Assembly: GCA_029532415.1 (NCBI GenBank)
Contig: JAQOTA010000022.1
Coordinates: 62,001-126,000 of the forward strand
Direction: 5' to 3'
DNA from: Marasmius tenuissimus
Taxonomy: Eukaryota > Basidiomycota > Agaricomycetes > Agaricales > Marasmiaceae
DNA: 64,000 nt
Position 1 is the first letter of the stretch. Each line of letters starts with the position of its first letter. Position numbers and translations under genes: made by a program. Of the stretch, positions 36,389-46,222 are shown piece by piece. The notes under the pieces are model-generated. The model saw only the letters and a program-made list of their open reading frames with translations, did not search any database and was not told where the DNA came from.

Positions 36389-36636
36389 CCACCTAGGTGT
36401 CCCACCATACACCACGAAGTAGCGGACACATCCGGCCCGCATGTGTCATCCAGTTCGTGGCAAAGTGATGGGGTTTCTTCAGACCCTCAATACCTCCCTG
36501 ATAAACCCCCAATACCCCATTATCTCTCGCTCGCTCTCTCCAACATTCACCTGGTATTTTCTCCACCGCCCTCCCGCCCTCAGTCCCGACGCGGAGCGTG
36601 ACCTCTTTCCATTTCTAGTGCTTGTCTGACTCATCA
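36389..36636 (+). repeat. Left terminal inverted repeat of the KDZ element
   Basis: 248 bp, matching the reverse complement of 49069-49316 with only a few differences (for example near 36489 and 36620). It includes CTCGCTCGCTCTCTC and a CCGCCCTCCCGCCCTC run. An open frame through both copies encodes the same peptide but is a by-product of the repeat. Confidence 0.93.
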
Positions 36637-36684
36637 TGTTTTTTTCTGTCCCTCATCACCGTTACAACCTCACTACTATTCTCT

Positions 36685-39600
36685 ATGTCTTCTTCAAAAC
36701 GCCGGCGCACACGAAACAATGGCCTTGCCGATTCTGTCAACATAATTTCCCTCAATGAGGACTACGACGTTGTTGAGACACAAGCATCGGGTTATGGACG
36801 GGATTACTGGGATGAGGCAAAGGCTCGCGTTCGCAGCATGTGGGAGCGTACGTTGCCTGCTTGATTTTTCTCTACCTACTACTCACCAATCTTCTCCAGT
36901 CCTTAGTTATCAGCGAGGTGACCTTTTTGATTCATCTGGACATGGCTTTCGCTTTTCCGATATCCCCATCTACAACCCGGACGCCGACGACGACGACGAT
37001 TGGAATGACAATACACCAATACCTATCGGCGAGGAAGGAACAATGAACAGCAACGCGGGTGGGGAGTACAATTTTCATACTTTCCTGAGCACGTTGCTAG
37101 AAGGTGCCCCAAGGTATGTCTGCGAGTACCTAACACCTGTATATTCTCCACCTAATGTATTTTCCAGCCGTATCGATATGAGGGACCGCCATTATCGGAC
37201 AGAAGACCAAAACCAGGCTTGGGAACGCCAACTTCCTCGCCTGGTGGATGCCTATCTGGAGTACCAAGCTAATGGGTCACCCGATTGTGCTGATGACGAC
37301 CAGTGCGAGGGGGATCCATGGGAGATAACATGTATGGATTTCTACGGTGCGTCGACTTTATTTTCAGACGTGATTTAGTACTGACAACTCATTCCAAAGG
37401 ATACGAACTCATACAAAATATGCGACACGTCCGTAATTCGTTGACTACCAACGAATCCCTCGCCCATTATGGACTTCTTGGTGGCAGCCCAGACGACCCT
37501 ACCATTGCATTTTCATTCAAATTTCTCGAATCCTTTCGCCAAATCCATCGTGTCTGCCCCAGGTTCAGCATATCCGGTCTTTCTCGCATGCTCACTAATA
37601 TTCACGGAGTAAGTCCGTTACCTGTCTGCCTCTTCTCTTCGGTGTAGTGACAGATTGTTTACAGCTCTTCCCAAAACCCCATCTCGAGCAACAACTTCGA
37701 ATAGCATACGACGCCTATCTTGCTATTCAGCGAGAAGTTCAGATACGAGTAGACGAGGCTCTCGGTCGCGATGCTCATGAACACTTCGTACGGAATGTCT
37801 GCCCCCCGTGTACTTACAAGTTGGAAAATGAAGTTGACTTGAAACCGACCATATTGATGGCTATGGACGGCAATAACTCCTTGAAACTTGTCGACACTGA
37901 CAAGCGGTATGGGCGTGCACGCCTCGATACACGACGCATACAACATCCACGCTGGCTCGATGCGGACTTCGTTGATCAATACAAAGACGAGGTCACCAAC
38001 GCTAGGCATAAGGTACTTGTGATTATACAGCCTTCTCTCTGTTACTCATAAGTCGTGACATTCCTTAGAAACCTCCGAAGCCGAGCGTGAACCCTGGGCC
38101 ACCATGCGATCCATCAGACTCGGAGGGCAATCCGGTCACTTGGGTCGACAACGATGAGTTGGAGGAATTGTTTGACAAACTCAGTCCCTGTGTGGAACGA
38201 TGGAAGGCCGCCGGCCCCGAAGCAAACAAGAAAATGTTTTCGTTCTTTTCTATCTCGGGGATTTTCCTTTCAGTCTGCAGACACGGACATGTGTTGGCGA
38301 TATGCGATATGAGGCGTAGCGGGGAACTGTAAGTGGTAATTGTTCTGATGGCATCTCAGTACTCACGATGACTTCAGGATGAAATATCCCTTGGCCATCG
38401 TCAAGGCCCTCCTGGACCGGTATGGCAAGGATCTCGGCCTTGGTTACGACATCATGTGCGCGTTTTACAAGACGCTACTCCGGAGCGACAAGTTACGAGA
38501 TCAGGTCATTGCGTTTCGGCTCAAGGGAGTTGTCCCCGCGTTCCATGGCCATGCTCACAACCGAAAATGCCAGGTGAGCTGGCATCCGATGTACATGGTT
38601 GGCATTGGACTGGAGGATTTCGAGGGGTGCGAGCGGCTGTTTTCCGAGTCGAATCACCTCGCATCAACGACCCGCCTTGCGAGCGAATTTCACCGGCATC
38701 AATCACTAATGGAGCACTTTGACTTTCAAGACATAGACAAACACATGTCGTCAGGTGAGTCCACTAACTCGGCGACTACTTCGTTCCGCGCGTTCCTGGT
38801 TCTCATTAACTTTCAAGGTAATTTTATATACGCCAACTACCGACAAGCGCTCAGTAAAATCGTCGAGGACTCGCAACTGTTCAGCGAATTGTGCGAGAGG
38901 TGGGGTGTCTCTGAGGAGGACTGCCAGGGGTTTCTGGACGAGGAGATCGAACATTTTTCGAAGGAACATGAGGAGTCGCCCGAGGTAACGATGAAATTGG
39001 ATTACGTTGAGTTGCTGCAAAGAATGACCAGACAAAAGTGAGTGATTTGATCAATTGATCCCTCGTTTTGGCTCCATTATCTCCAGGGAGGCCTCTGATG
39101 AGGCACAGGCCCAGTACAAGAATGCTCAACGCAGCAAGAGGGTTTCAGGAAAGCAGCTCCAATCGTTGCTTACGCGCTCGCGCACTGCTCTTGAACGGTA
39201 CAAGCTCACCTTGGAAGAGGTGTTCGACTTCGAACACGAACACAATCACTTCAAGCGATGGAACCCTTCCGATAAGGATTATCAGGAGACCCTGGTGGCA
39301 ATGCGGGGCCGGAATTATCGCCGATCGTTAGAGAAGTTGGAGCGTCTTGTGGTCCAACGCTTACTGGAACTCACCAAACTGAATATGAGTGGTGTCGGTG
39401 CGTTAGTGTCGAAATGTTGCTTGATTGTTTTCTCATCATGAAACCCAGGTTACAAGCAACGTGAAAAGATAACACAAACTCTTCGAGCTCGAGCTAAGGC
39501 CATCCAGAAGGCTCTGGATGAGTACAATGAGGTGGCTAGTACCATGGACCCTCCACGACCACGATTGGAGTGGAAGGACATCCTGAACATGGTTTCCCTA

Positions 39601-40230
39601 GCAGACTTCGACCTATTAAAGGATACTCATCTCGATCTCACCGACGTTGCCTGGGCCCAGCCGCATCATCGGGAATGCATGCGCCTTTACTTTGGGCTGA
39701 AACGTGCTCGCGAGGAAATCACGCGCTTGAATGTTGAGATACGCCGTCTTATCACGTTCATGATTGACAATTATGCTGATCATTTCCATGCTGCTGAGAA
39801 GGTCAACGAGGAGGGGAATCACCCGCTTGCATGGGAAATCTCCCGACGGATGAGGACTATGGTCGAGGTGGATGGACACATAGCAACACGACTCGTTCAA
39901 ACCAGTGAGCTTGTAGGCTTTTCAGGTATTTTCTTCTTTTGGTTTAATTTTGGACCAATCTGAACGTAACTAGGTACCCTTGTTCCCGGCCGGAAACTCG
40001 ATCGTGACCCTTCCATCACCGATTCTGCACCGCTCGCCAACTGGGCTCCATCTGTCTTGGGTCTAACGCGTACACACAACCACTACGACGTTGTTGTACC
40101 CCCTACCGATCCATCGAATGTTCTCTCCACGGAAAGTCACGAGAACCCCAACGCGGAGAGCTTGCTGAACTATTTCGAGGAAATCTCCATCGATAGACCC
40201 CGACCACACGATTTGGACCCCCCTGTATAA
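36685..40230 (+). CDS. KDZ-superfamily transposase
   Basis: About nine exons, close to 1000 residues. The start MSSSKRRRTRNNG (36685) has an in-frame ATG 21 codons upstream. Introns with GT...AG ends lie near 36848-36899, 37115-37168, 37341-37400, 37610-37665, 38012-38068, 38330-38377, 39038-39087, 39400-39449 and 39924-39973. KDZ landmarks are CPPCTYKLE then LMAMDGNNSLKLVD (about 37800-37880), SVCRHGHVLAICDMRRSGEL (about 38275), DIMCAFYKTL and the signature FHGHAHNRKCQ (about 38540). A long helical C-terminus follows. The superfamily has an RNase H-like fold with a zinc-chelating insert and moves DNA by cut-and-paste. The frame has no stop once the introns are removed. It lies just inside the left inverted repeat, which probably holds its promoter. 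Confidence 0.9.
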
Positions 40231-40296
40231 TATTTCGAAATTTCGAAATCGTGATATACTACAGCCACATGCGCGATACTTAAGAGATCAAACGGA

Positions 40297-40974
40297 ATGA
40301 GGTTCTTGGTATTCCGCGCCGCCCATCAACATCGTAAGTTTTCTTCCGCCCTTTATCTTCAACGAATACTATAACAACGGTGATCAGGACACATGAACGT
40401 CCCAGCTCCATGGCTCGAGTGTCTCAGGCTCCAGGGACGAGCAGAGAGTCAGTGGTTGAGACTCCGTGGCTACGCACCGGAGCTTGTGCCTCGATTAATC
40501 GAGGAACGAGCCCAGTTTCGGGTAGAAACTGTGGACCGCTGGTCACAAATGTTAGTCCTATGGTTCACCCAACAACGTTGACACTGACTGTTATCACTTG
40601 TAGGATACTGGACGAAGCTCAACTTCGCAACCAAGCATTGTGAGTCGATCTAGGATCAGTTTTCGTGCAAAATCTTTGTTGAGTTGTTCAATAGCCGTCG
40701 CATCCGATCTTATTCCAACAAGTTGGCGCCCGCACTTTGGTCCCGCCCTAGAAAGACGCCAGAGCTTGTTGCCCGTTATACTCAGGCAAAGGCAGATCTT
40801 GAGGCCCAACATGATCTGATTGAAGAACGAATCAGGCGGTTACAAAACGCCGTATGGCGCCTTCGAGCTCCAACGCTCATCCTGACCCGACGGGTGAAGG
40901 TTTTTGCCTCACCCGAGGTTGAAGCCCTCATCGCGAGGAAGGCTGACCGTGTCGGTGTCCCCAGCGTACCATAG
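40297..40974 (+). CDS. Small KDZ-cargo protein, hypothetical
   Basis: Four short exons: MRFLVFRAAHQH, then MNVPAPWLECLRLQGRAESQW through about 40550, then ILDEAQLRNQAL, then a longer exon from about 40697 to the stop at 40972-40974. The product is about 190 residues, mostly helical, rich in Arg, Leu and Gln. The last exon (ARYTQAKADLEAQHDLIEER) looks like a coiled coil. No domain is recognised. It follows the transposase on the same strand with 66 bp between them and could be an accessory transposition factor, but there is no direct evidence. Confidence 0.6.
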
Positions 40975-41049
40975 CTTAATTTCTCTTACCAATACACTTT
41001 TTCAGAATGAGAATGAATGAAATTTGTGAATACGTCTGAATTCATCTAA

Positions 41050-41822
41050 TTAGAGACCGGCACTATCGTACTTCATCCGCAATCGTTGGTCGTCGAACAT
41101 CCTCAAAGACTTCTGCTCGTGTCGGTGCTCCAGTGTCTTGTATGTGCTAAGTATGCCGCTGTCCAAAGGGTCTATCACATCCTCCTCAAGCAGCGCAATC
41201 TGGAGGTCAGTGATGCAGCTCTGGAGATGATATACAAAATGATTTAGGTTGGAGTACTTGTCCCAGAGCGGGACAGCTCCCACAGTCGAACTAATCTCCC
41301 GAGCAATCTTCTTCGTCGTCACCTCTAGAGATTGAGCGACTGTAAGTGGGTGATCAAGCGGGGAGACCCCAGGACGGTTGGCCGTTTTCCACAGGTAGAA
41401 CTCCTGATAAAGGTTTTCCAAGTATTGAAATGGGTCGTTGTTGAGCTCACGCTGAAGCGTGGTCTTGAGGCGTCGAAGGTGTCGTTCGTAGTATCTATCA
41501 GTAGTCAGTTAAAGTAAAAGAGTCATATACAATACGACCCACACTGAATCAAGGTCGAAGCAGTCCTCATCGTGCCTATCCACGTCGGCTTCACCGGAAA
41601 GGTAGGCCTCTCTTTCGCGTCTCTTCCTGATTCTAGCTTGTCTATAAACATATTAGTCACAAGGATTCCAAGGCATGATAGTATATCGACCTACTGGGCC
41701 AGCCTCAACTCCCGTTTTTGTTGTTTGATCTCAAGGGATTCTGGAGTTTCCACCCGATTGTATCGCCTCAGCCGAGTCAGAGGCCTCTTCAAACGCTTCT
41801 TGGTGTGTCCAGAGGAAGGCAT
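41050..41822 (-). CDS. KDZ-cargo hypothetical protein, basic N-terminus
   Basis: Three exons on the minus strand. Exon 1 (start 41822) encodes MPSSGHTKKRLKRPLTRLRR and exon 2 ARIRKRREREAYLSG. Exon 3 is a helical region (ENLYQEFYLWKTANR, SYKTLEH-type segments) ending KYDSAGL. The Lys/Arg-rich start followed by a helical C-terminal domain parallels the next gene upstream (41948-42799), so the two are likely distant paralogues. No known domain is seen; nucleic-acid binding is plausible from charge only. Confidence 0.6.
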
Positions 41823-41947
41823 AGAGATGAATAGGGCGTAGATGTGATGATGGTAGGTGCTGATAGAGAGAAACAGATGTGTCGATGGGAGGAAACCAGG
41901 CTAAGTAATATTTTTTCGAAGTCCGAAACCGTAGGCGCTGGCCGGCG

Positions 41948-42799
41948 CTAACAGATGTCTAATTTGTCTAGGCTACAATAAATCGGCGACAAGTCTTCAA
42001 TTTCTACCAGAAGCCCTACTCTGTCCATCTCCGCAATCAACGTATCAATCACCTTGAGGGTCTCCAGGAATATTCCCTTGTACACAGCAAAGTTTTCCCT
42101 CTTCTCATCCCATTCACGTCCAATTTGATCCCGTAGTGCGTAGAGAAACTCGTCTTCGATGATCTCGTAGTGTCTCAGTAACGAACTGATCTCTTTCCTT
42201 GCGGCGACAAGTGGGCTGTGTGGAGATAACGGTCTTCTCGCGAGAGGGAGGTAACTATGCTCCTTCCAGCGGACGGTGTCTTCACACAATCTCTTCAGGT
42301 ATGTGCTGGTGTCAGGACCGACCTGGCGGTGGTACGAGTTTTTCAATCCATTGAGGCTATATCCTAGTGTCCTGTAGATAGATAAGCAATGGAATATGTT
42401 ATTTGAAGATGGCATTACGCACTTGAGGACAATATTCAGCCTTTCCGTCTCTGGCGACTCAGCCGAATCAGCCTCCTCTTCTGGTTCTGGTTCAAGATCA
42501 ATTTGGACCTTCTCCCATGCTTTCCGACGTTTCTTCCGATCGTGTATCCTGTTATTCAAGTGAGAACCTAGTTTTTACGCCCAAAGAGGCAACCTACTCG
42601 CGTTGTTTCACAGCTTCTTTCTCTGTGTCACGTTTGACCTGCTTGGACTTGAGAATTTCTGAACGATGCCTTTTGGACAGTTTCAAAACAAAGCTTAAGG
42701 TGTAAGAATAAGACATACTTGTCATAGAATAGCCTATTCTTGACTCTGTTGGCTTCACGACGCTCAGCAGTCGTGCGATAAATCTTGGGTCGCGGCATG
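41948..42799 (-). CDS. KDZ-cargo hypothetical protein with MPRPKIY-type basic start
   Basis: Four exons. Exon 1 (start 42799) encodes MPRPKIYRTTAERREANRVK and exon 2 HRSEILKSKQVKRDTEKEA. Exon 3 is KKRRKAWEKVQID plus an acidic stretch. Exon 4 is helical, from TLGYSLNGLKNSYHRQVG to the stop at 41948. The first two exons form a basic helix of the kind seen in many Agaricomycete transposon-linked proteins of unknown function. It is codirectional with 41050-41822 and similar in plan. DNA binding is inferred from composition only. Confidence 0.65.
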
Positions 42800-43454
42800 A
42801 GGGTGGGACGGAATCAAGCTGTGTGTGAATCCGCGAGTGGCACTCAACCAAGCGACGACTTCCTGACTTTTTTGTTATGCCTCTCTACACCGTAAAATGG
42901 CAATTATAACACGTATACATGACCAGAATGTATATAACAGGCAAATAGTGAGACTCTCCGACCCGTGCATGTCAACGAACAATTCTGATATGTTAGTAGA
43001 GGGTCTGAATCCAGTATGGACGCGCGTGTGCTACTGAGGTAAGTTATGATTTCCTGACTTTTTTATTATGCTACCCTACACCCTCAAAGTTGTATATAAC
43101 AGTATATATGTACTACCAGGTCACGAATTCCAAGTAACTAGCGGCTATCCACAATTTGAGTGCGTTGGTGAATGGATTGAATATCCCCACAGTGCTCAAT
43201 CAGAGTGGTAATCTAACAAACGTAAGCCGAAATACTAATGATGCCAGCCAATCTGAAGTCAATCTTGACAGAATCTGTCAAGCTATTCATAAACGGCGGC
43301 CAACAATGATCTTCATTCGTTCAATAGATACCTCGCAATTCAATGAATTCAACTCAGGATCACTCATTTGGGGTAGTACGACAGACAATTGAATACGGGA
43401 TAAGTATTTGACGACAACAGGGGAAACTATGAGGCAGTAGATCACCAGGACCCA
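42800..43454. repeat. Intergenic region with a local direct repeat
   Basis: An 80-bp segment at 42859-42942 recurs in diverged form at 43050-43104. Both copies contain TTCCTGACTTTTTT, TTATGC, CTACACC and TATATAACAG in the same order. The region lies upstream of the minus-strand gene at 41948-42799. It may be a duplicated promoter element. No gene is supported; a 78-residue frame at 43156-43392 has no recognisable feature. Confidence 0.55.
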
Positions 43455-44432
43455 TCAACAGAATGCCAATGCCAGCGACTCCAAGTCATTCAGATCGGCC
43501 TGAACATCCGCAAGCTCCTGCAAAGTCTTCTCAATCTCTTCGTTGTTGCGCAAGAGTGTGGATCGCTCATTGTCGAGGGCACGAAGAGCCGCGCGAAGGG
43601 GCTCTTGCTCAACACGGATCTTCTCCATACGAGCATGATTGTCGGCCAAGGTCTTCTTGATGGCAGCCGCGTTGGAGTCGGCCTCAGCCAGGCGTTCTTT
43701 AACTTCACTGAGAGTAAAGTCTGGTGCGGGGATGCCAGCATGTCTCGCTTCAGGGAGCGATCGGATAACTGTGGTATTGTGGTCAGTAAACAGTGCTTTC
43801 CCCCCGGGATATAGAAAGAGAAAAAACACACTGAGGGTCCGTGCCCATTTATCACTCGCAGCAGAGCTCAAGGGCGAAGTCCTGCGATCACCCAAGGGAT
43901 TGAGGGAGCCATGCAAGTCGCGTCGGGTGTGGAAGGTGATGTGCCGGTGTGAAGATTTCCCGGAACTGCCTTGGGTCCGCCAACGAAACACGGCGTCGTC
44001 GCCAGTATCTGCCCAAGGTCGGCCAGAGGTAAGCGAGACTATCTTTGGGCTAGCTACGCCTGTTCCCCAAGCATTCTCATCATGGTCATCCCAACCCTTC
44101 TTTCCCCACCGCCCATTTCCGTTCCCCCAACTATTGGTCGCCACATTCTGTACCACACTCTTTGCCGGAACATTGTCACCAGCCACCTGATCACGATTGT
44201 CCGTCGTTAGAGACGCAGGCTGCTCTTGAAGTAGGGGAGCGCTGTCGACAGAACCATCTTGAGAATTTGCGGCGGTTCCAATGTCATGGAGTTGGAGAGC
44301 ATTGATAGTCAAGGTATCGTATGGGATTTGTTCTCCTGCGGCAGCGGGTGGTGTGATGACTACACCGTCGGATGAGTGCTCTGAATGGAGAGTATTGGCA
44401 GATGGAGAGGTCTCGATGTTGGTGGACATGTT
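43455..44432 (-). CDS. KDZ-cargo coiled-coil protein
   Basis: Two exons. The start at 44432 (MSTNIETSPSANT) is preferred over an in-frame ATG at 44474. The N-terminal two-thirds is disordered, with a Trp/Gly/Asn-rich segment (SWGNGNGRWGKKGWDDHDENAW). An intron at about 43771-43836 is needed to avoid a low-quality hydrophobic stretch. The second exon encodes IIRSLPEARHAGIPAPDF and then a long heptad-rich coiled coil (about 43740-43460) that ends at the stop. No domain is recognised. It could oligomerise or bridge other element proteins; function unknown. Confidence 0.6.
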   Translation of the reverse strand, partial: NMSTNIETSPSANTLHSEHSSDGVVITPPAAAGEQIPYDTLTINALQLHDIGTAANSQDGSVDSAPLLQEQPASLTTDNRDQVAGDNVPAKSVVQNVATNSWGNGNGRWGKKGWDDHDENAWGTGVASPKIVSLTSGRPWADTGDDAVFRWRTQGSSGKSSHRHITFHTRRDLHGSLNPLGDRRTSPLSSAASDKWARTLSVFFLFLYPGGKALFTDHNTTVIRSLPEARHAGIPAPDFTLSEVKERLAEADSNAAAIKKTLADNHARMEKIRVEQEPLRAALRALDNERSTLLRNNEEIEKTLQELADVQADLNDLESLALAFC

Positions 44433-44676
44433 TATGGAGAGGAGACAGATTAGATGGTGGTGATCAAAAGTCAAGAGGAAGATCGAGGGCCACCGCGACG
44501 TTTCGAGAGAAAATTATTTGCCCGAACTCCCACGCCTTGGCAACAGCTTTTTTGGGGCGGAGCTTTCTGATATCCAGAGTCAACGACAGGGATCATAATC
44601 TTTCTAGAAGGCTACTTATTTAGGAAATATATACAAAAAAATATGAAGTAAACGAAAAGATAGGCATTGAATTTGA

Positions 44677-45663
44677 TTACAGGGAAAGATTGGCCACATC
44701 CTCCGCCAATCCGTTGTCTACGAGCTGAGTTTGTAGGGGAGCAGTATCCTGGTATTCGCTGAGCACATGGATATTTTTCGCCCTGTATTCCCGATAATAC
44801 ACGATCCAAGCATCATAGAATTTGCCGTGACTCTCATGTTTTGCCCTACTGACGCCTATTACCAAGCTTGCGGCGAACGTCCTGAGATTTAGTGGTCAGT
44901 GATGGCTGAGGCTAAGCATAATCACAACGGACTCACCAGTTTGTGAATATCCCAACCTGAAGTCCAGAAGTAACAACATAGAACTGTTTAGTAGAGGTCC
45001 GGTTGACTTCTGACGCCAACGTCTGGGGATGTGGCACCTTGCCAGGGTAACGATCCTCGTAATACGAGATCAACTCGTGATCCATGGATCGTGCACTACT
45101 GGTAGCAGTCGTGACATGTGCGGAAGTTGATGTTGAGCCTGAACGTTGAGGGGCTAGAGAAGGAGGCTGGGACTGCTGGGACCGGGAGGTAGTCGATGAC
45201 CTGAGGGAACACTGGGATTGGGGGGTAGTCGCTGGCCTTGAGGAACGAAGTGATGGCGGTGTTATTGTCGATGTGTCCGCCGCCGTGGAGAAAGAGATTG
45301 TGGCGTCATCATTGGGGTTGTCTATGTCTGCATCGCTTGCTGTAGACTGGGAGCGGCGGCTGGTAGAGCGATTGGAAGTCGGAGTGGAAGATGTGGGTGT
45401 TTCCGTGATCACCTCCACGGTTGTACGCGTTGTTGTACGGGTCACAACTATCGGAAGCCCCTGAGTATGAGGAAAAAGTCGAATTTCAGAAGGAGGACCT
45501 CATACCTCTACCGGGACTTTGATCTGTGACGGTTGAAGTGTAAGTTTTGGTCTTGCTTCGAGTTTTAGTCGGGGTGCCTAGGGAGACGTAGATATCAGTG
45601 TAGTTCACCAGTTAGAATACGAAGAGGAGCCTTACTTGGAGCCGACAGTACGTTGCTGGACAT
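44677..45663 (-). CDS. KDZ-cargo protein with C-terminal RNase H1 N-terminal-like domain
   Basis: Start at 45663 (MSSNVLSAP). Three introns are supported: near 45600-45635, 45430-45505 and 44885-44937. Most of the protein is Ser/Thr-rich and disordered. The C-terminal 60 or so residues read FYVVTSGLQVGIFTNW, then LVIGVSRAKHESHGKFYDAW and YYREY. This matches the pattern of the RNase H1 N-terminal / caulimovirus viroplasmin domain: FYVV-x-x-G-x-x-x-G-I-[FY]-x-x-W, then V-x-G-x-x-x-A-x-x-x-x-F-x-x-x-x-x-A. That small fold is known to bind RNA/DNA hybrids or duplex RNA. No RNase H catalytic domain follows. Confidence 0.7.
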
Positions 45664-46222
45664 TCCTGAGCACACTCGTCAGGATGGTTTGTTTGTCGCT
45701 GGAGTGGGGGTGAAGTACAAAGAAGGGTCTGGGCGAATCGGAAATTGATCGGCGGGAGCGGTCCGGAGTCTTGTGAATCTGGGATTTGCCGAACAACATG
45801 AACGGTCACGCGTCATGACTGCCGCCATCCTTCAACTCTGTCTAAAACCATGAATTCGAAAAACTCTGCAAAGCTGGTCATCTGAATAGGCTAAACAAGA
45901 TCTAAAGGTGCGCTTTTCTAAATTTTGAGACATATTTCGATTCGATTACCTGGTTGTCACGCCTTATCGGGCCTTTGTGATATTGACAGCGGTTGTAGAC
46001 TTGGTCACATTTGCAAATCGCAGGCGCGACCACACCACCCCCCTGCAACTTGTGCAAGTTGTGAAGATGTTTTCAGGGCAGGTATATCTCGATTTTTGAT
46101 TATTATTTTTTTTGTGAATTTGGCTGATTTTTAACCAGCTATTTTACCGGCGTCATTCCTGGCCAACTCGGGACGTTCCTACCTCACGCTGCCTTCCTAC
46201 TCCCAATTTTTTACTCCCAACT
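45664..46222. promoter_or_regulatory. Divergent intergenic region in the KDZ element
   Basis: About 560 bp between the starts of the minus-strand RNase H1-N-like gene and the plus-strand HMG-like gene. It should contain both promoters. No coding sequence is supported; an AT-rich run (TTATTATTTTTTTTG) lies near 46100. Confidence 0.4.

Noticed and set aside
36308..36629. Open frames through the left inverted repeat and the mirrored frames at 49076-49370
   Set aside because: They encode the same peptide because the DNA is an inverted repeat; no start context or domain.
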